From the NCBI GenBank assembly GCA_013813145.1, contig JACCSE010000099.1, positions 1-5,247 of the forward strand: a stretch of 5,247 bases of DNA, read 5' to 3'. Position 1 is the stretch's first letter, and every line of letters starts with the position of its first letter. This DNA comes from Gemmatimonadales bacterium (GTDB taxonomy: Bacteria > Gemmatimonadota > Gemmatimonadetes > Gemmatimonadales > GWC2-71-9). Made by a program: the position numbers and the translations under genes. Under the pieces are notes generated by a model. That model was not told the DNA's origin. It saw nothing but the letters and a program-made list of their open reading frames with translations, and searched no databases. Shown piece by piece: positions 1-4,305 of the stretch.

Positions 1-486
1 GAGTGCGAGACGGCGCTGGCGCTCTGCCGTCCGTGGCGGCCCGACATCGCCCACCTGGCCGACCTGGTGCCGGGCGACCTCGACGAGGTGGCTCGCCGGC
101 TGCCGCCCGAGCTGGTGCCCCGGGTGCGGCACGTCGTTACCGAAACCGTGCGCACTCGCGAGGCCGCGGCCGCGCTGGCGCAGGGAAATCTCGTCCGACT
201 CGGCGGGCTGCTGGTCGAGGGGCACGAATCGCTGCGGGTGGATTACCAGTCCACTGTGCCCGAGGCCGACTTCATCGTCGCCTCCGCGGTCGAACGAGGC
301 GCCTACGGCGCGCGGCTCACCGGCGCCGGCTGGGGCGGAGCGGTCGTCGTGCTCGCGCCGGCTGAGCGGGAGTCGAGAATCCTGGCGGAAGTGGGGCGCG
401 ACTTTCGCGATCGGTTCGGCCGCGCCGCCGAGGTGTGGAGCACCCGCGCCTCCTCCGGCGTACGCCGGGAGAGCGTGCCGGTCTAA
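1..486 (+). CDS. galK: Galactokinase, C-terminal part (5' end outside window)
   Basis: Galactokinase phosphorylates alpha-D-galactose at C1 with ATP, the first committed step of the Leloir pathway, in the cytoplasm. The frame is open from base 1 and gives 161 codons before a TAA stop; full-length family members are about 380 residues, so over half is missing at the left edge. The family signature is clear: an RHVVTE segment followed by an alanine-rich helix, then GNLVRLGGLLVEGHESLR (matching the usual GD-x-x-x-FG-x-LM-x-x-SH-x-SLR region), then YQSTVPEADFIV, and the glycine-rich GHMP motif 3, GARLTGAGWGGAVVVL, at bases 307-354, which lies near the nucleotide/sugar site. The conserved GFGG of motif 3 reads GWGG here, a mild change. 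A GHMP kinase other than galactokinase is possible but the overall pattern fits GalK best. The tRNA gene starts 21 bases after the stop. Confidence 0.88.
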   Translation, partial: ECETALALCRPWRPDIAHLADLVPGDLDEVARRLPPELVPRVRHVVTETVRTREAAAALAQGNLVRLGGLLVEGHESLRVDYQSTVPEADFIVASAVERGAYGARLTGAGWGGAVVVLAPAERESRILAEVGRDFRDRFGRAAEVWSTRASSGVRRESVPV

Positions 487-490
487 GCGG

Positions 491-496
491 TATATT
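491..496 (+). promoter_or_regulatory. Possible -10 element for the tRNA-Leu gene
   Basis: TATATT is a 4- to 5-of-6 match to the sigma-70 -10 box and the only A/T-rich hexamer in this G/C-rich gap. It sits 12 bases upstream of the mature tRNA 5' end, a distance that would put transcription start close to the tRNA. No convincing -35 box is seen at the expected 16-18 base spacing (468-473 is GGAGAG), so this is a weak call. Confidence 0.3.
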
Positions 497-507
497 GCGG
501 CTGCCGG

Positions 508-593
508 GCTCCGGTGGCGAAACTGGCAAACGCTGCAGACTTAAAATCTGCTGGGATACTTTTCCCTTGTGGGTTCGATCCCCACCCGGAGCA
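508..593 (+). tRNA. tRNA-Leu, anticodon UAA
   Basis: A full class II cloverleaf can be drawn by hand. The acceptor stem is perfect: GCTCCGG (508-514) with CCGGAGC (586-592), discriminator A at 593. The D-arm is GCG/CGC (517-519 with 531-533), with GG in the loop. The anticodon stem GCAGA/TCTGC (535-539 with 547-551) encloses the loop CTTAAAA, giving anticodon TAA at 542-544, which reads UUA codons (and UUG by wobble). A long variable arm closed by GGGA/TCCC-type pairing around 553-566 is as expected for leucine tRNA. The T-arm is GTGGG/CCCAC around TTCGATC (569-585). The 3' CCA is not encoded; bases after 593 are TGA, so CCA would be added by nucleotidyltransferase. UUA is a rare codon in such a G/C-rich genome. 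Confidence 0.97.
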
Positions 594-594
594 T

Positions 595-622
595 GACGCG
601 GTACGTCGGTGACGGTTGCGTC
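595..622 (+). terminator. Nested hairpin just after tRNA-Leu (possible transcript end or processing structure)
   Basis: An outer stem GACGC/GCGTC (595-599 with 618-622) encloses an inner stem CGTC/GACG (604-607 with 611-614) with a three-base loop. It begins one base after the tRNA discriminator. No T-tract follows, so it is not a textbook intrinsic terminator; it could act as a 3' boundary for tRNA processing. Confidence 0.35.
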
Positions 623-653
623 GCGCGGGCTGGTATAGCCGGCAAGCCTCACC

Positions 654-716
654 GCTACCGATGCCGTCGCCGCCGTCGCTAGGAATGCCGTCGCCCACCG
701 CTACAGGAATGCCGCC
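654..716 (+). repeat. Imperfect 24-bp tandem repeat, about 2.5 copies
   Basis: The hexamer ATGCCG occurs at 661, 685 and 709, exactly 24 bases apart. The match extends: ATGCCGTCGCC at 661-671 and 685-695, AGGAATGCCG at 681-690 and 705-714, and GCTA at 654, 678 and 700. The last copy supplies the AGGA Shine-Dalgarno of the following gene. The repeat lies outside the reading frame of that gene, so it is a 5' leader repeat. Slipped-strand duplication is the simplest origin. Confidence 0.7.
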
Positions 717-1394
717 GTGCTGCTGCCCATGCTTCGCCACCACCTGCTCGCTTTCATGCTGCTCGCCGCCGGGGCCGCTCCCGGCGTCGCCGCCCAGGTC
801 GCCAAGCTGTATCCAGTGGACCAGGCTGTTCGGAACCCCAGCTTCTACACCTTCCGTGCCCAACTGCTGGGCGCGCTCGCCCGGCGGGACACCGCGGCGC
901 TGATGGCCGTGGTGGCGCCCGACATCAAGAACAGCTTCGGCGGGAACGACGGGGCCGAGGAGTTCCGGCGCGGGTGGGCCCTGGACCGGCCGGGCAGCCG
1001 GGTGTGGGAGGAGCTGACCGCGGTGCTCGCGCTCGGCGGCAGCTTCGTGGACGACACGACGTTCGTGGCGCCGTATGTCTTCAGCCGGTTTCCCTCCGGG
1101 CTGGACGGCCTCGAGCATCTGGCGGTGCTCGGCAGCGGAGTGCGGGTCCGCGCCCGGCCCGACTCGACCGCGGCGGTACTCGCCGTGTTGTCGTTCGATG
1201 TCGTGAGGCGAGCCAGCGGGCCGCATCCCGCACCGGCCGGGGCCGACTCGACCGCGTGGGAGCCGGTCCAGCTCGCCGGCGGCCGGGTGGGGTACGTGGC
1301 GAGACAGTATGTGCGAAGCCCGGTCGGCTATCGCGCTTATTTCAGCCGGCAGGGGTCGCGCTGGGTGATGCTGTTCCTGGTCGCCGGAGACTGA
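717..1394 (+). CDS. Secreted protein with C-terminal SH3-like region
   Basis: Function is unknown; it is probably exported and acts in the envelope. The 225-residue product opens with a signal peptide (basic LRHH at 6-9, hydrophobic LLAFMLLAAGAAPG, likely cleavage after about residue 26 before QVAK). Residues 35-130 form a conserved-looking N-terminal region with FRAQLLGALARRDTAAL and KNSFGGNDG, ending in VFSRFPSGLDG. Residues 135-200 look like a bacterial SH3-type fold: a first strand LGSGVRVRARPDSTAAV and a final YVARQYVR, typical of SH3b domains in which GYV marks the last strand. The C-terminus YRAYFSRQGSRWVMLFLVAGD fits proteins of this type that I recall. The GTG at 717 is chosen because AGGA (705-708) lies 8 bases upstream; an ATG at 729 is the alternative and would still leave a signal peptide. 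It appears monocistronic. SH3b domains often bind cell-wall peptide, but that role is inference here. Confidence 0.85.
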   Translation: MLLPMLRHHLLAFMLLAAGAAPGVAAQVAKLYPVDQAVRNPSFYTFRAQLLGALARRDTAALMAVVAPDIKNSFGGNDGAEEFRRGWALDRPGSRVWEELTAVLALGGSFVDDTTFVAPYVFSRFPSGLDGLEHLAVLGSGVRVRARPDSTAAVLAVLSFDVVRRASGPHPAPAGADSTAWEPVQLAGGRVGYVARQYVRSPVGYRAYFSRQGSRWVMLFLVAGD

Positions 1395-1398
1395 CGGT

Positions 1399-1440
1399 GC
1401 TCCCGCGCCGGCGTCCGGTCCGGGGCGCGGCCGCGGGAGC
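1399..1440 (+). terminator. Hairpin after the SH3-like gene (terminator-like, no T-tract)
   Basis: GCTCCCGCG (1399-1407) is perfectly complementary to CGCGGGAGC (1432-1440), starting 5 bases after the TGA stop of the upstream gene. The 24-base loop is itself G/C-rich and can pair internally. No run of T follows, so termination would need to be Rho-assisted or the structure may just protect the 3' end. Confidence 0.4.
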
Positions 1441-1445
1441 CGGCG

Positions 1446-1475
1446 TTGCCAACAGGACGACCGCGAAGCTATCGT
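1446..1475 (+). promoter_or_regulatory. Candidate sigma-70-type promoter for rpsU
   Basis: TTGCCA (1446-1451, 5 of 6 to the -35 consensus) and TATCGT (1470-1475, 4 of 6 to the -10 consensus) are 18 bases apart. They lie between the hairpin that ends the upstream gene and the rpsU leader, and would start a transcript near 1482 with a leader of about 80 bases. This rests on consensus matching only. Confidence 0.4.
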
Positions 1476-1498
1476 TCGATTGCACTCTCGAGGAGGCC

Positions 1499-1526
1499 AG
1501 GGGCCCGGGGACATGTGCCGGCCCCT
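1499..1526 (+). promoter_or_regulatory. Strong hairpin in the rpsU leader
   Basis: AGGGGCCCGG (1499-1508) pairs with CCGGCCCCT (1518-1526) with one bulged C, around a 9-base loop GGACATGTG. It lies between an isolated, perfect AGGAGG (1491-1496) and the real rpsU Shine-Dalgarno GGGAGG (1551-1556). It may be a regulatory or stabilising leader structure; a terminator for read-through is less likely because only a mixed pyrimidine stretch follows. Confidence 0.4.
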
Positions 1527-1561
1527 CTCGTTCTATCCCTCTCACGCAGCGGGAGGTCGTC

Positions 1562-1750
1562 GTGATTGAGGTTCGCCTCGACGAGACCGATCGTCTGGAG
1601 CATGCTCTCAAGCTGTTCAAGCGCAAGGTACAGAAGGCCGGACTTCTGAAGGAACTGCGCCAGCGCCGCCACTACGTCAAGCCGAGCGCTGCCCGGCAGT
1701 TGAAGGCGGCCGCAGCCCGTCGGCGCCAGCGGCGGAACCGAGAGCAATAA
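1562..1750 (+). CDS. rpsU: 30S ribosomal protein bS21
   Basis: bS21 is a small basic protein of the 30S platform near the 3' end of 16S rRNA, where it supports base-pairing between the anti-Shine-Dalgarno and mRNA. The 62-residue product begins IEVRLDETDRLEHALKLFKR and continues KVQKAGLLKELRQRRHYVKP, the conserved core of S21 (V-x-L-x-x-x-x-x-L-x-x-ALK-x-FKRKVQ, then L-x-ELR-x-RRHY-x-KPS). A lysine/arginine-rich tail, AAARRRQRRNREQ, follows. Length is in the family range of about 58-71. The GTG at 1562 is chosen because GGGAGG (1551-1556) is 5 bases upstream and because homologues start at this point (M-I-E-V). The frame is open far upstream but that part is a shadow of the preceding gene. 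It is flanked by its own candidate promoter and a 3' hairpin, so it is probably transcribed alone. Confidence 0.95.
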   Translation: MIEVRLDETDRLEHALKLFKRKVQKAGLLKELRQRRHYVKPSAARQLKAAAARRRQRRNREQ

Positions 1751-1779
1751 GGCGCGCTGGTCCGCCCACCAGCGACGCC
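1751..1779 (+). terminator. Strong hairpin directly after rpsU
   Basis: CGCTGGT (1755-1761) and ACCAGCG (1768-1774) form a perfect stem with a 6-base loop CCGCCC. The stem extends with GGCG (1751-1754) against CGCC (1776-1779) if A1775 is bulged, giving about 11 pairs. It starts on the base after the rpsU stop codon. The lack of a following T-tract keeps confidence moderate. Confidence 0.5.
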
Positions 1780-1832
1780 CGAACGCCGGTCACCCTGCTC
1801 CCCGCACTCATCGGACCACCGCGGAGCGTCCC

Positions 1833-2291
1833 ATGACCGTCCGCTGGCTCTTCGCCGCCGCTCACCTGATCGCGTTGGGCATCGGGCTCGGGGCGGTGTG
1901 GGCGCGTGCGCGTGCTCTCCAGGGACCGCTCGATCCCCCCGGCCTCCGGCGCGTGTTCTCCGCCGACTCGTGGTGGGGCATCGCGGCGCTGCTGTGGATA
2001 GCGACCGGCTTGGTGCGCGCCTTCGCCGGACTGGAAAAGGGAAGCGCGTACTACCTCCACAACCACGTCTTCTGGACCAAGATGGCGCTCCTGGGATTGA
2101 TCCTCGTCCTGGAAGTGTCACCGATGCTCGCGTTCATCCGCTGGCGCACCCTGGCCGGTCGGGGCGAGCCGGTGGATACGCGTCGCGCGGGACGCTTCGC
2201 CCGAATCAGTTATCTCGAGGCGGGTCTGGTCGTACTGATGGTCTTGGCCGCGACGGCCATGGCCCGAGGCTACGGTGCGCCGGGCAGATGA
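1833..2291 (+). CDS. DUF2214-like four-helix membrane protein
   Basis: Function is unknown. The 152-residue protein is predicted to span the inner membrane four times (about residues 6-26, 46-66, 79-101 and 127-146). It matches my recollection of the DUF2214 family: a short N-terminus leading to AAHLIALGIGLGAVWARARAL, then the signature ADSWWGIAALLWIATGLVRA (45-63), FAGLEKGSAYYLHNHVFWTK (64-83) and a third helix ending LEVSPMLAFIRWR. Conserved His11, Glu69, His76 and His78 are near predicted helix ends. Members are sometimes described near haem/oxidase-linked membrane proteins, but I cannot support a redox role from this sequence. The ATG at 1833 has GGAG (1823-1826) 6 bases upstream. It lies 82 bases after rpsU and beyond a hairpin, and its downstream neighbour is on the opposite strand, so it is likely transcribed alone. 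Confidence 0.85.
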   Translation: MTVRWLFAAAHLIALGIGLGAVWARARALQGPLDPPGLRRVFSADSWWGIAALLWIATGLVRAFAGLEKGSAYYLHNHVFWTKMALLGLILVLEVSPMLAFIRWRTLAGRGEPVDTRRAGRFARISYLEAGLVVLMVLAATAMARGYGAPGR

Positions 2292-2312
2292 CCGCGGCCC
2301 AGTGACGTCCGA

Positions 2313-2348
2313 TCGTCTCCCGTGAGTGTCGAGCACCGGATGAGACGA
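2313..2348 (+). terminator. Hairpin after the DUF2214-like gene
   Basis: TCGTCTC (2313-2319) pairs with GAGACGA (2342-2348). The stem can continue inward with CCGTG against CACCGG around a short loop, with a bulge. It begins about 20 bases after the TGA stop. There is no T-tract, so it is terminator-like only. Confidence 0.4.
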
Positions 2349-2397
2349 CCGCGCAAGCACCCGCTGCGAACCACTCTCCGCTTGGGTCGCCCCCGGG

Positions 2398-2562
2398 ATG
2401 AAGTGTTCGCCGGAACTGCGCTTTCGTATCCTCACCTCGACACCGATTCAGATAGCGCTGGTCTGTTGGCAGCTTGGGCGGATCTTCCGGTACCGGGCCG
2501 AACGCGTGCTGGGTCTGCTGAACGGCGGCGAGCCGGCCGTCGAGTCACCAGTTCACCGATGA
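2398..2562 (+). CDS. Possible small ORF, 54 residues, unrecognised
   Basis: This is a weak candidate in the gap between the DUF2214-like gene and the convergent phosphatidyltransferase. ATG at 2398 opens a 54-residue frame ending TGA at 2560-2562. The middle reads PIQIALVCWQLGRIFRYRAE followed by RVLGLLNGGEP, an amphipathic-looking stretch with high G/C at codon third positions from about residue 17 onward. The first 16 codons have less G/C-biased third positions, and no good Shine-Dalgarno precedes the ATG (bases before it are CCCCCGGG). It could be the remnant of a longer gene, a small protein, or chance. I do not recognise it. Otherwise bases 2292-2577 hold only the hairpin at 2313-2348. 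Confidence 0.2.
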   Translation: MKCSPELRFRILTSTPIQIALVCWQLGRIFRYRAERVLGLLNGGEPAVESPVHR

Positions 2563-2577
2563 ATGCTCGGCAGCCTT

Positions 2578-3219
2578 CTAGTCGACTATCGCGTGGCCGG
2601 CGACCAGGCGGCTATTGTCGCCGACCCGGCGCAGCCAGCCGAGGATCACCGGCAGACCTCGAAGGACGCAGATGAGTACGGTCACCCAGGCCAGGACCTT
2701 CAGCCCGGCCATCAGCGGTTCCGCCGCGCCCCCCAGGATCGTCTCCGCCGGAAAACGGCTGGCCGCGTGCGTCAGAGCCAGACCGCAGAACGTCACCACT
2801 TTACTGGCCGAGTATCCGATCCGCATGGTGGACGAGCCCACCAGGAACCGGGCGAGCGCGGTCCGATGCTGAGCGAAGGGCGCCGTTCCTTGCCCCACCC
2901 CGATGCTTCGAAACGCATCGGTGAGCGTGGTCCGGGCGACGACGATCAGCGGGATCGCCATCGGGATCAGGCCCAGGTCGGCAAAGCACACCCAGAGGAC
3001 CAGCTCGTACGTGCGGTCGGCGGCGATATCGAGAACGCTTCCGATCAAGCTGGTCTGGCCGGTCCGGCGGGCCACCATCCCGTCGACCGTATCGAGCATG
3101 AGGCCCACGAACAGCAGCGCCACACCGGCGAGCTGGACCGGCGGCGGTCCCAGGTACAGGATCAGGGTGCACGCCAGCAGCAGCGGCAGCCGCGAAAGCG
3201 TAATCCAGTTGGCCAGCAT
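2578..3219 (-). CDS. CDP-alcohol phosphatidyltransferase family membrane enzyme
   Basis: Enzymes of this family move a phosphatidyl (or related) group from a CDP-linked donor to an alcohol such as glycerol-3-phosphate, inositol phosphate or serine, in the inner membrane. The 213-residue product carries the complete catalytic signature D-x2-D-G-x2-A-R-x8-G-x3-D-x3-D: Asp43, Asp46, Gly47, Ala50, Arg51, Gly60, Asp64 and Asp68. These aspartates bind the metal ions and the CDP group. The N-terminus MLANWITLSRLPLLL resembles the start of PgsA (P-N-x-L-T-x-x-R). Hydrophobic segments near 11-42, 74-95, about 140-150 and 170-195 fit the usual six-helix layout. Glycerol-phosphate transfer is the nearest guess but the acceptor cannot be assigned. 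The start at 3219 is supported by GGAGG on the - strand (complement of 3227-3231), 7 bases away. It converges on the DUF2214-like gene and diverges from the cupin gene, so it is a single-gene unit. Confidence 0.88.
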   Translation of the reverse strand: MLANWITLSRLPLLLACTLILYLGPPPVQLAGVALLFVGLMLDTVDGMVARRTGQTSLIGSVLDIAADRTYELVLWVCFADLGLIPMAIPLIVVARTTLTDAFRSIGVGQGTAPFAQHRTALARFLVGSSTMRIGYSASKVVTFCGLALTHAASRFPAETILGGAAEPLMAGLKVLAWVTVLICVLRGLPVILGWLRRVGDNSRLVAGHAIVD

Positions 3220-3376
3220 GGGTCTTCCTCCGGTCAGACACCGACGATCCGAGCTTCGCGATGAGAATGGTGAAACAGCGTCCTCTGCGCGTGACCTGCG
3301 CGCACTCGGTCCTCAAATCACCGGCTTGCGAGCTTGGATGGGGTACTGTAGCGTCACCCTGGGGGGCGGTGAGCCC

Positions 3377-3847
3377 ATGATGGATGTGGTGCTGAAACGG
3401 TTCGACACCCCGGACGAGGTTCGGGAGATGGTCAAGGGTCGCTTCGAGCTGGTGCGCCTCGGCGGTCTCACCATCGGCCGAGCGATCTACCAACCGGGGT
3501 GGCGCTGGTCGTCCCACGTGGGCCCGGCCGTCGGCGCGACCCACTGTACGGTGGAGCACGTCGGACTGGTAGTGGCGGGGACGGCTACCGCCGCGTTCGA
3601 CGATGGCCGCGTGATCGAGCTGCGTGCGGGCGAACTCTTTCACATTCCCGCCGTGCCCCACGACAGCTGGGTGATGCCTCGGCAACGCACCATCGCGGTC
3701 GCGGTCAGTCTGGTCGCCCTGACGTTGCTCGTGCTGGTGCCGGTGCTGTCCTGGCGCGAGCACCGGCGCTTCAACCCCGGAGCGTTCCTGTTGCTCGTGC
3801 TGGTCGCCGGACCCCTGCTCGCGGCGCGGCGCGAGGGGACGAACTGA
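3377..3847 (+). CDS. Cupin-domain protein fused to a two-helix membrane tail
   Basis: The 156-residue product has two parts. Residues 1-99 are a single-domain cupin: MMDVVLKRFDTPDEV, then LGGLTIGRAIYQPGWRWS, the motif 1 region HVGPAVGATHCTVEHVGLVV (47-66; His47, His56, Glu60 and His61 are possible metal ligands), and motif 2 around GELFHIPAVPHDSWV (85-99; His89, His95). From residue 100 the sequence changes sharply to MPRQR, a hydrophobic helix TIAVAVSLVALTLLVLVPVL (105-124), a basic turn SWREHRRFNPG, a second helix AFLLLVLVAGPLLAA and a short end. Cupins of this type, as I recall them, continue after HDSWV with another 15-20 residues closing the barrel, which are absent. The join may be a real fusion, a deletion joining two genes, or an assembly error. 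Start: ATG 3377 or ATG 3380, with GGTGAG at 3368-3373; the spacing favours 3380. Substrate is unknown. Confidence 0.8.
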   Translation: MMDVVLKRFDTPDEVREMVKGRFELVRLGGLTIGRAIYQPGWRWSSHVGPAVGATHCTVEHVGLVVAGTATAAFDDGRVIELRAGELFHIPAVPHDSWVMPRQRTIAVAVSLVALTLLVLVPVLSWREHRRFNPGAFLLLVLVAGPLLAARREGTN

Positions 3848-3899
3848 GCCGGGGAAACCCCTGATGAATTCGGCGGCAGCCTCTGTCGCGGAGGAGCCC

Positions 3900-4295
3900 A
3901 TGCGTCTGTTCCCGCTAGAGCTCACCCTGGGCCTCGGAATGCTCGGGCCGGCTCTCGTTTCGACCGCTCTCGGGCAGACTGCGTCAGGCCTCCCGCCTGA
4001 GGGTAAGGACCAACTGGACGCGCCCTACGATATCGGCCGACCTCCCTTCGAATTCAGGCTCGACGAGTCCCGGCCGCGCCTCCGATTCGGGGGCGGTCCC
4101 AACGTGCCGATCCAGAGCCCCTCGCCGCTCGGTACCGCGGACGGAGGCGAGCCGACCGTGGCGTGCCCCATGCCGGTCGTACCGAGCCCGCGCGACTCAT
4201 CCCGAGTGCCGGTGGCGAGAGGCGACTCGGTGAAACGGGAGGCGCCGATGCCGGAGGTTCCGGCGAGTTGCGTCCACCCGTTGCGGATTCGCTAG
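3900..4295 (+). CDS. Small secreted proline-rich protein with degenerate MPV repeats
   Basis: Function is unknown. The 131-residue product starts with a signal peptide: MRLFPLELTLGLGMLGPALV followed by STALGQTASG, with likely cleavage after ALG or nearby. The mature part is polar and proline-rich, with PPFEFRLDESRPRLRFGGGP near the middle. Near the C-terminus it has degenerate repeats of about 12-14 residues: CPMPVVPSPRDSSR, VPVARGDSVKRE and APMPEVPASCVHPL, flanked by the only two cysteines, which could form one disulfide outside the cytoplasm. I recall similar repeat-bearing short exported proteins from Gemmatimonadota but cannot name a family. ATG 3900 is preferred because GGAGGAG (3890-3896) is just upstream and it puts the hydrophobic stretch at the very N-terminus; an in-frame ATG at 3864 would add 12 residues but has no comparable ribosome site. 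It lies 52 bases after the cupin gene and its stop overlaps the Shine-Dalgarno of the next gene, which suggests co-transcription. Confidence 0.65.
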   Translation: MRLFPLELTLGLGMLGPALVSTALGQTASGLPPEGKDQLDAPYDIGRPPFEFRLDESRPRLRFGGGPNVPIQSPSPLGTADGGEPTVACPMPVVPSPRDSSRVPVARGDSVKREAPMPEVPASCVHPLRIR

Positions 4296-4299
4296 GAGA
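4294..4299 (+). promoter_or_regulatory. Shine-Dalgarno overlapping the upstream stop codon
   Basis: AGGAGA sits 6 bases before ATG 4306 and shares two bases with the TAG stop (4293-4295) of the secreted-protein gene. This fixes the start of the oxidoreductase and makes translational coupling between the two genes likely. Confidence 0.75.
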
Positions 4300-4305
4300 A
4301 TTGGC

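Noticed and set aside
508..716. tRNA-Leu as an integration site for a mobile element
   Set aside because: No integrase gene, no repeated copy of the tRNA 3' end and no shift in base composition is seen downstream within the window.
654..716. Short CRISPR-like repeat
   Set aside because: The 24-base period is made of near-identical contiguous units without unique spacers, so it is a plain tandem repeat.
483..1514. Long - strand open frame of 343 codons
   Set aside because: It runs antisense to tRNA-Leu and the SH3-like gene, contains low-complexity Pro/Arg/Gly-rich text, and has no recognisable domain; a typical shadow frame in G/C-rich DNA.
2563..3264. + strand open frame of 233 codons
   Set aside because: It is antisense to the phosphatidyltransferase, whose catalytic motif is complete, and is rich in Gln/Arg/His as expected from reverse reading.
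3326..3349. TTGCGA and TACTGT as a promoter for the cupin gene
   Set aside because: The spacing is only 12 bases, too short for a sigma-70 promoter, and no better partner hexamer is visible.
3851..3863. GGGG-AAA-CCCC hairpin after the cupin gene as a terminator
   Set aside because: The stem is only four to five pairs and is followed by TGATGAATT rather than a T-tract; too weak to call.
2801..3925. Long - strand open frame of 374 codons
   Set aside because: It overlaps the phosphatidyltransferase in another frame and is antisense to the cupin gene; the text is rich in Arg/His/Gly and shows no domain, whereas the real genes there have clear motifs.
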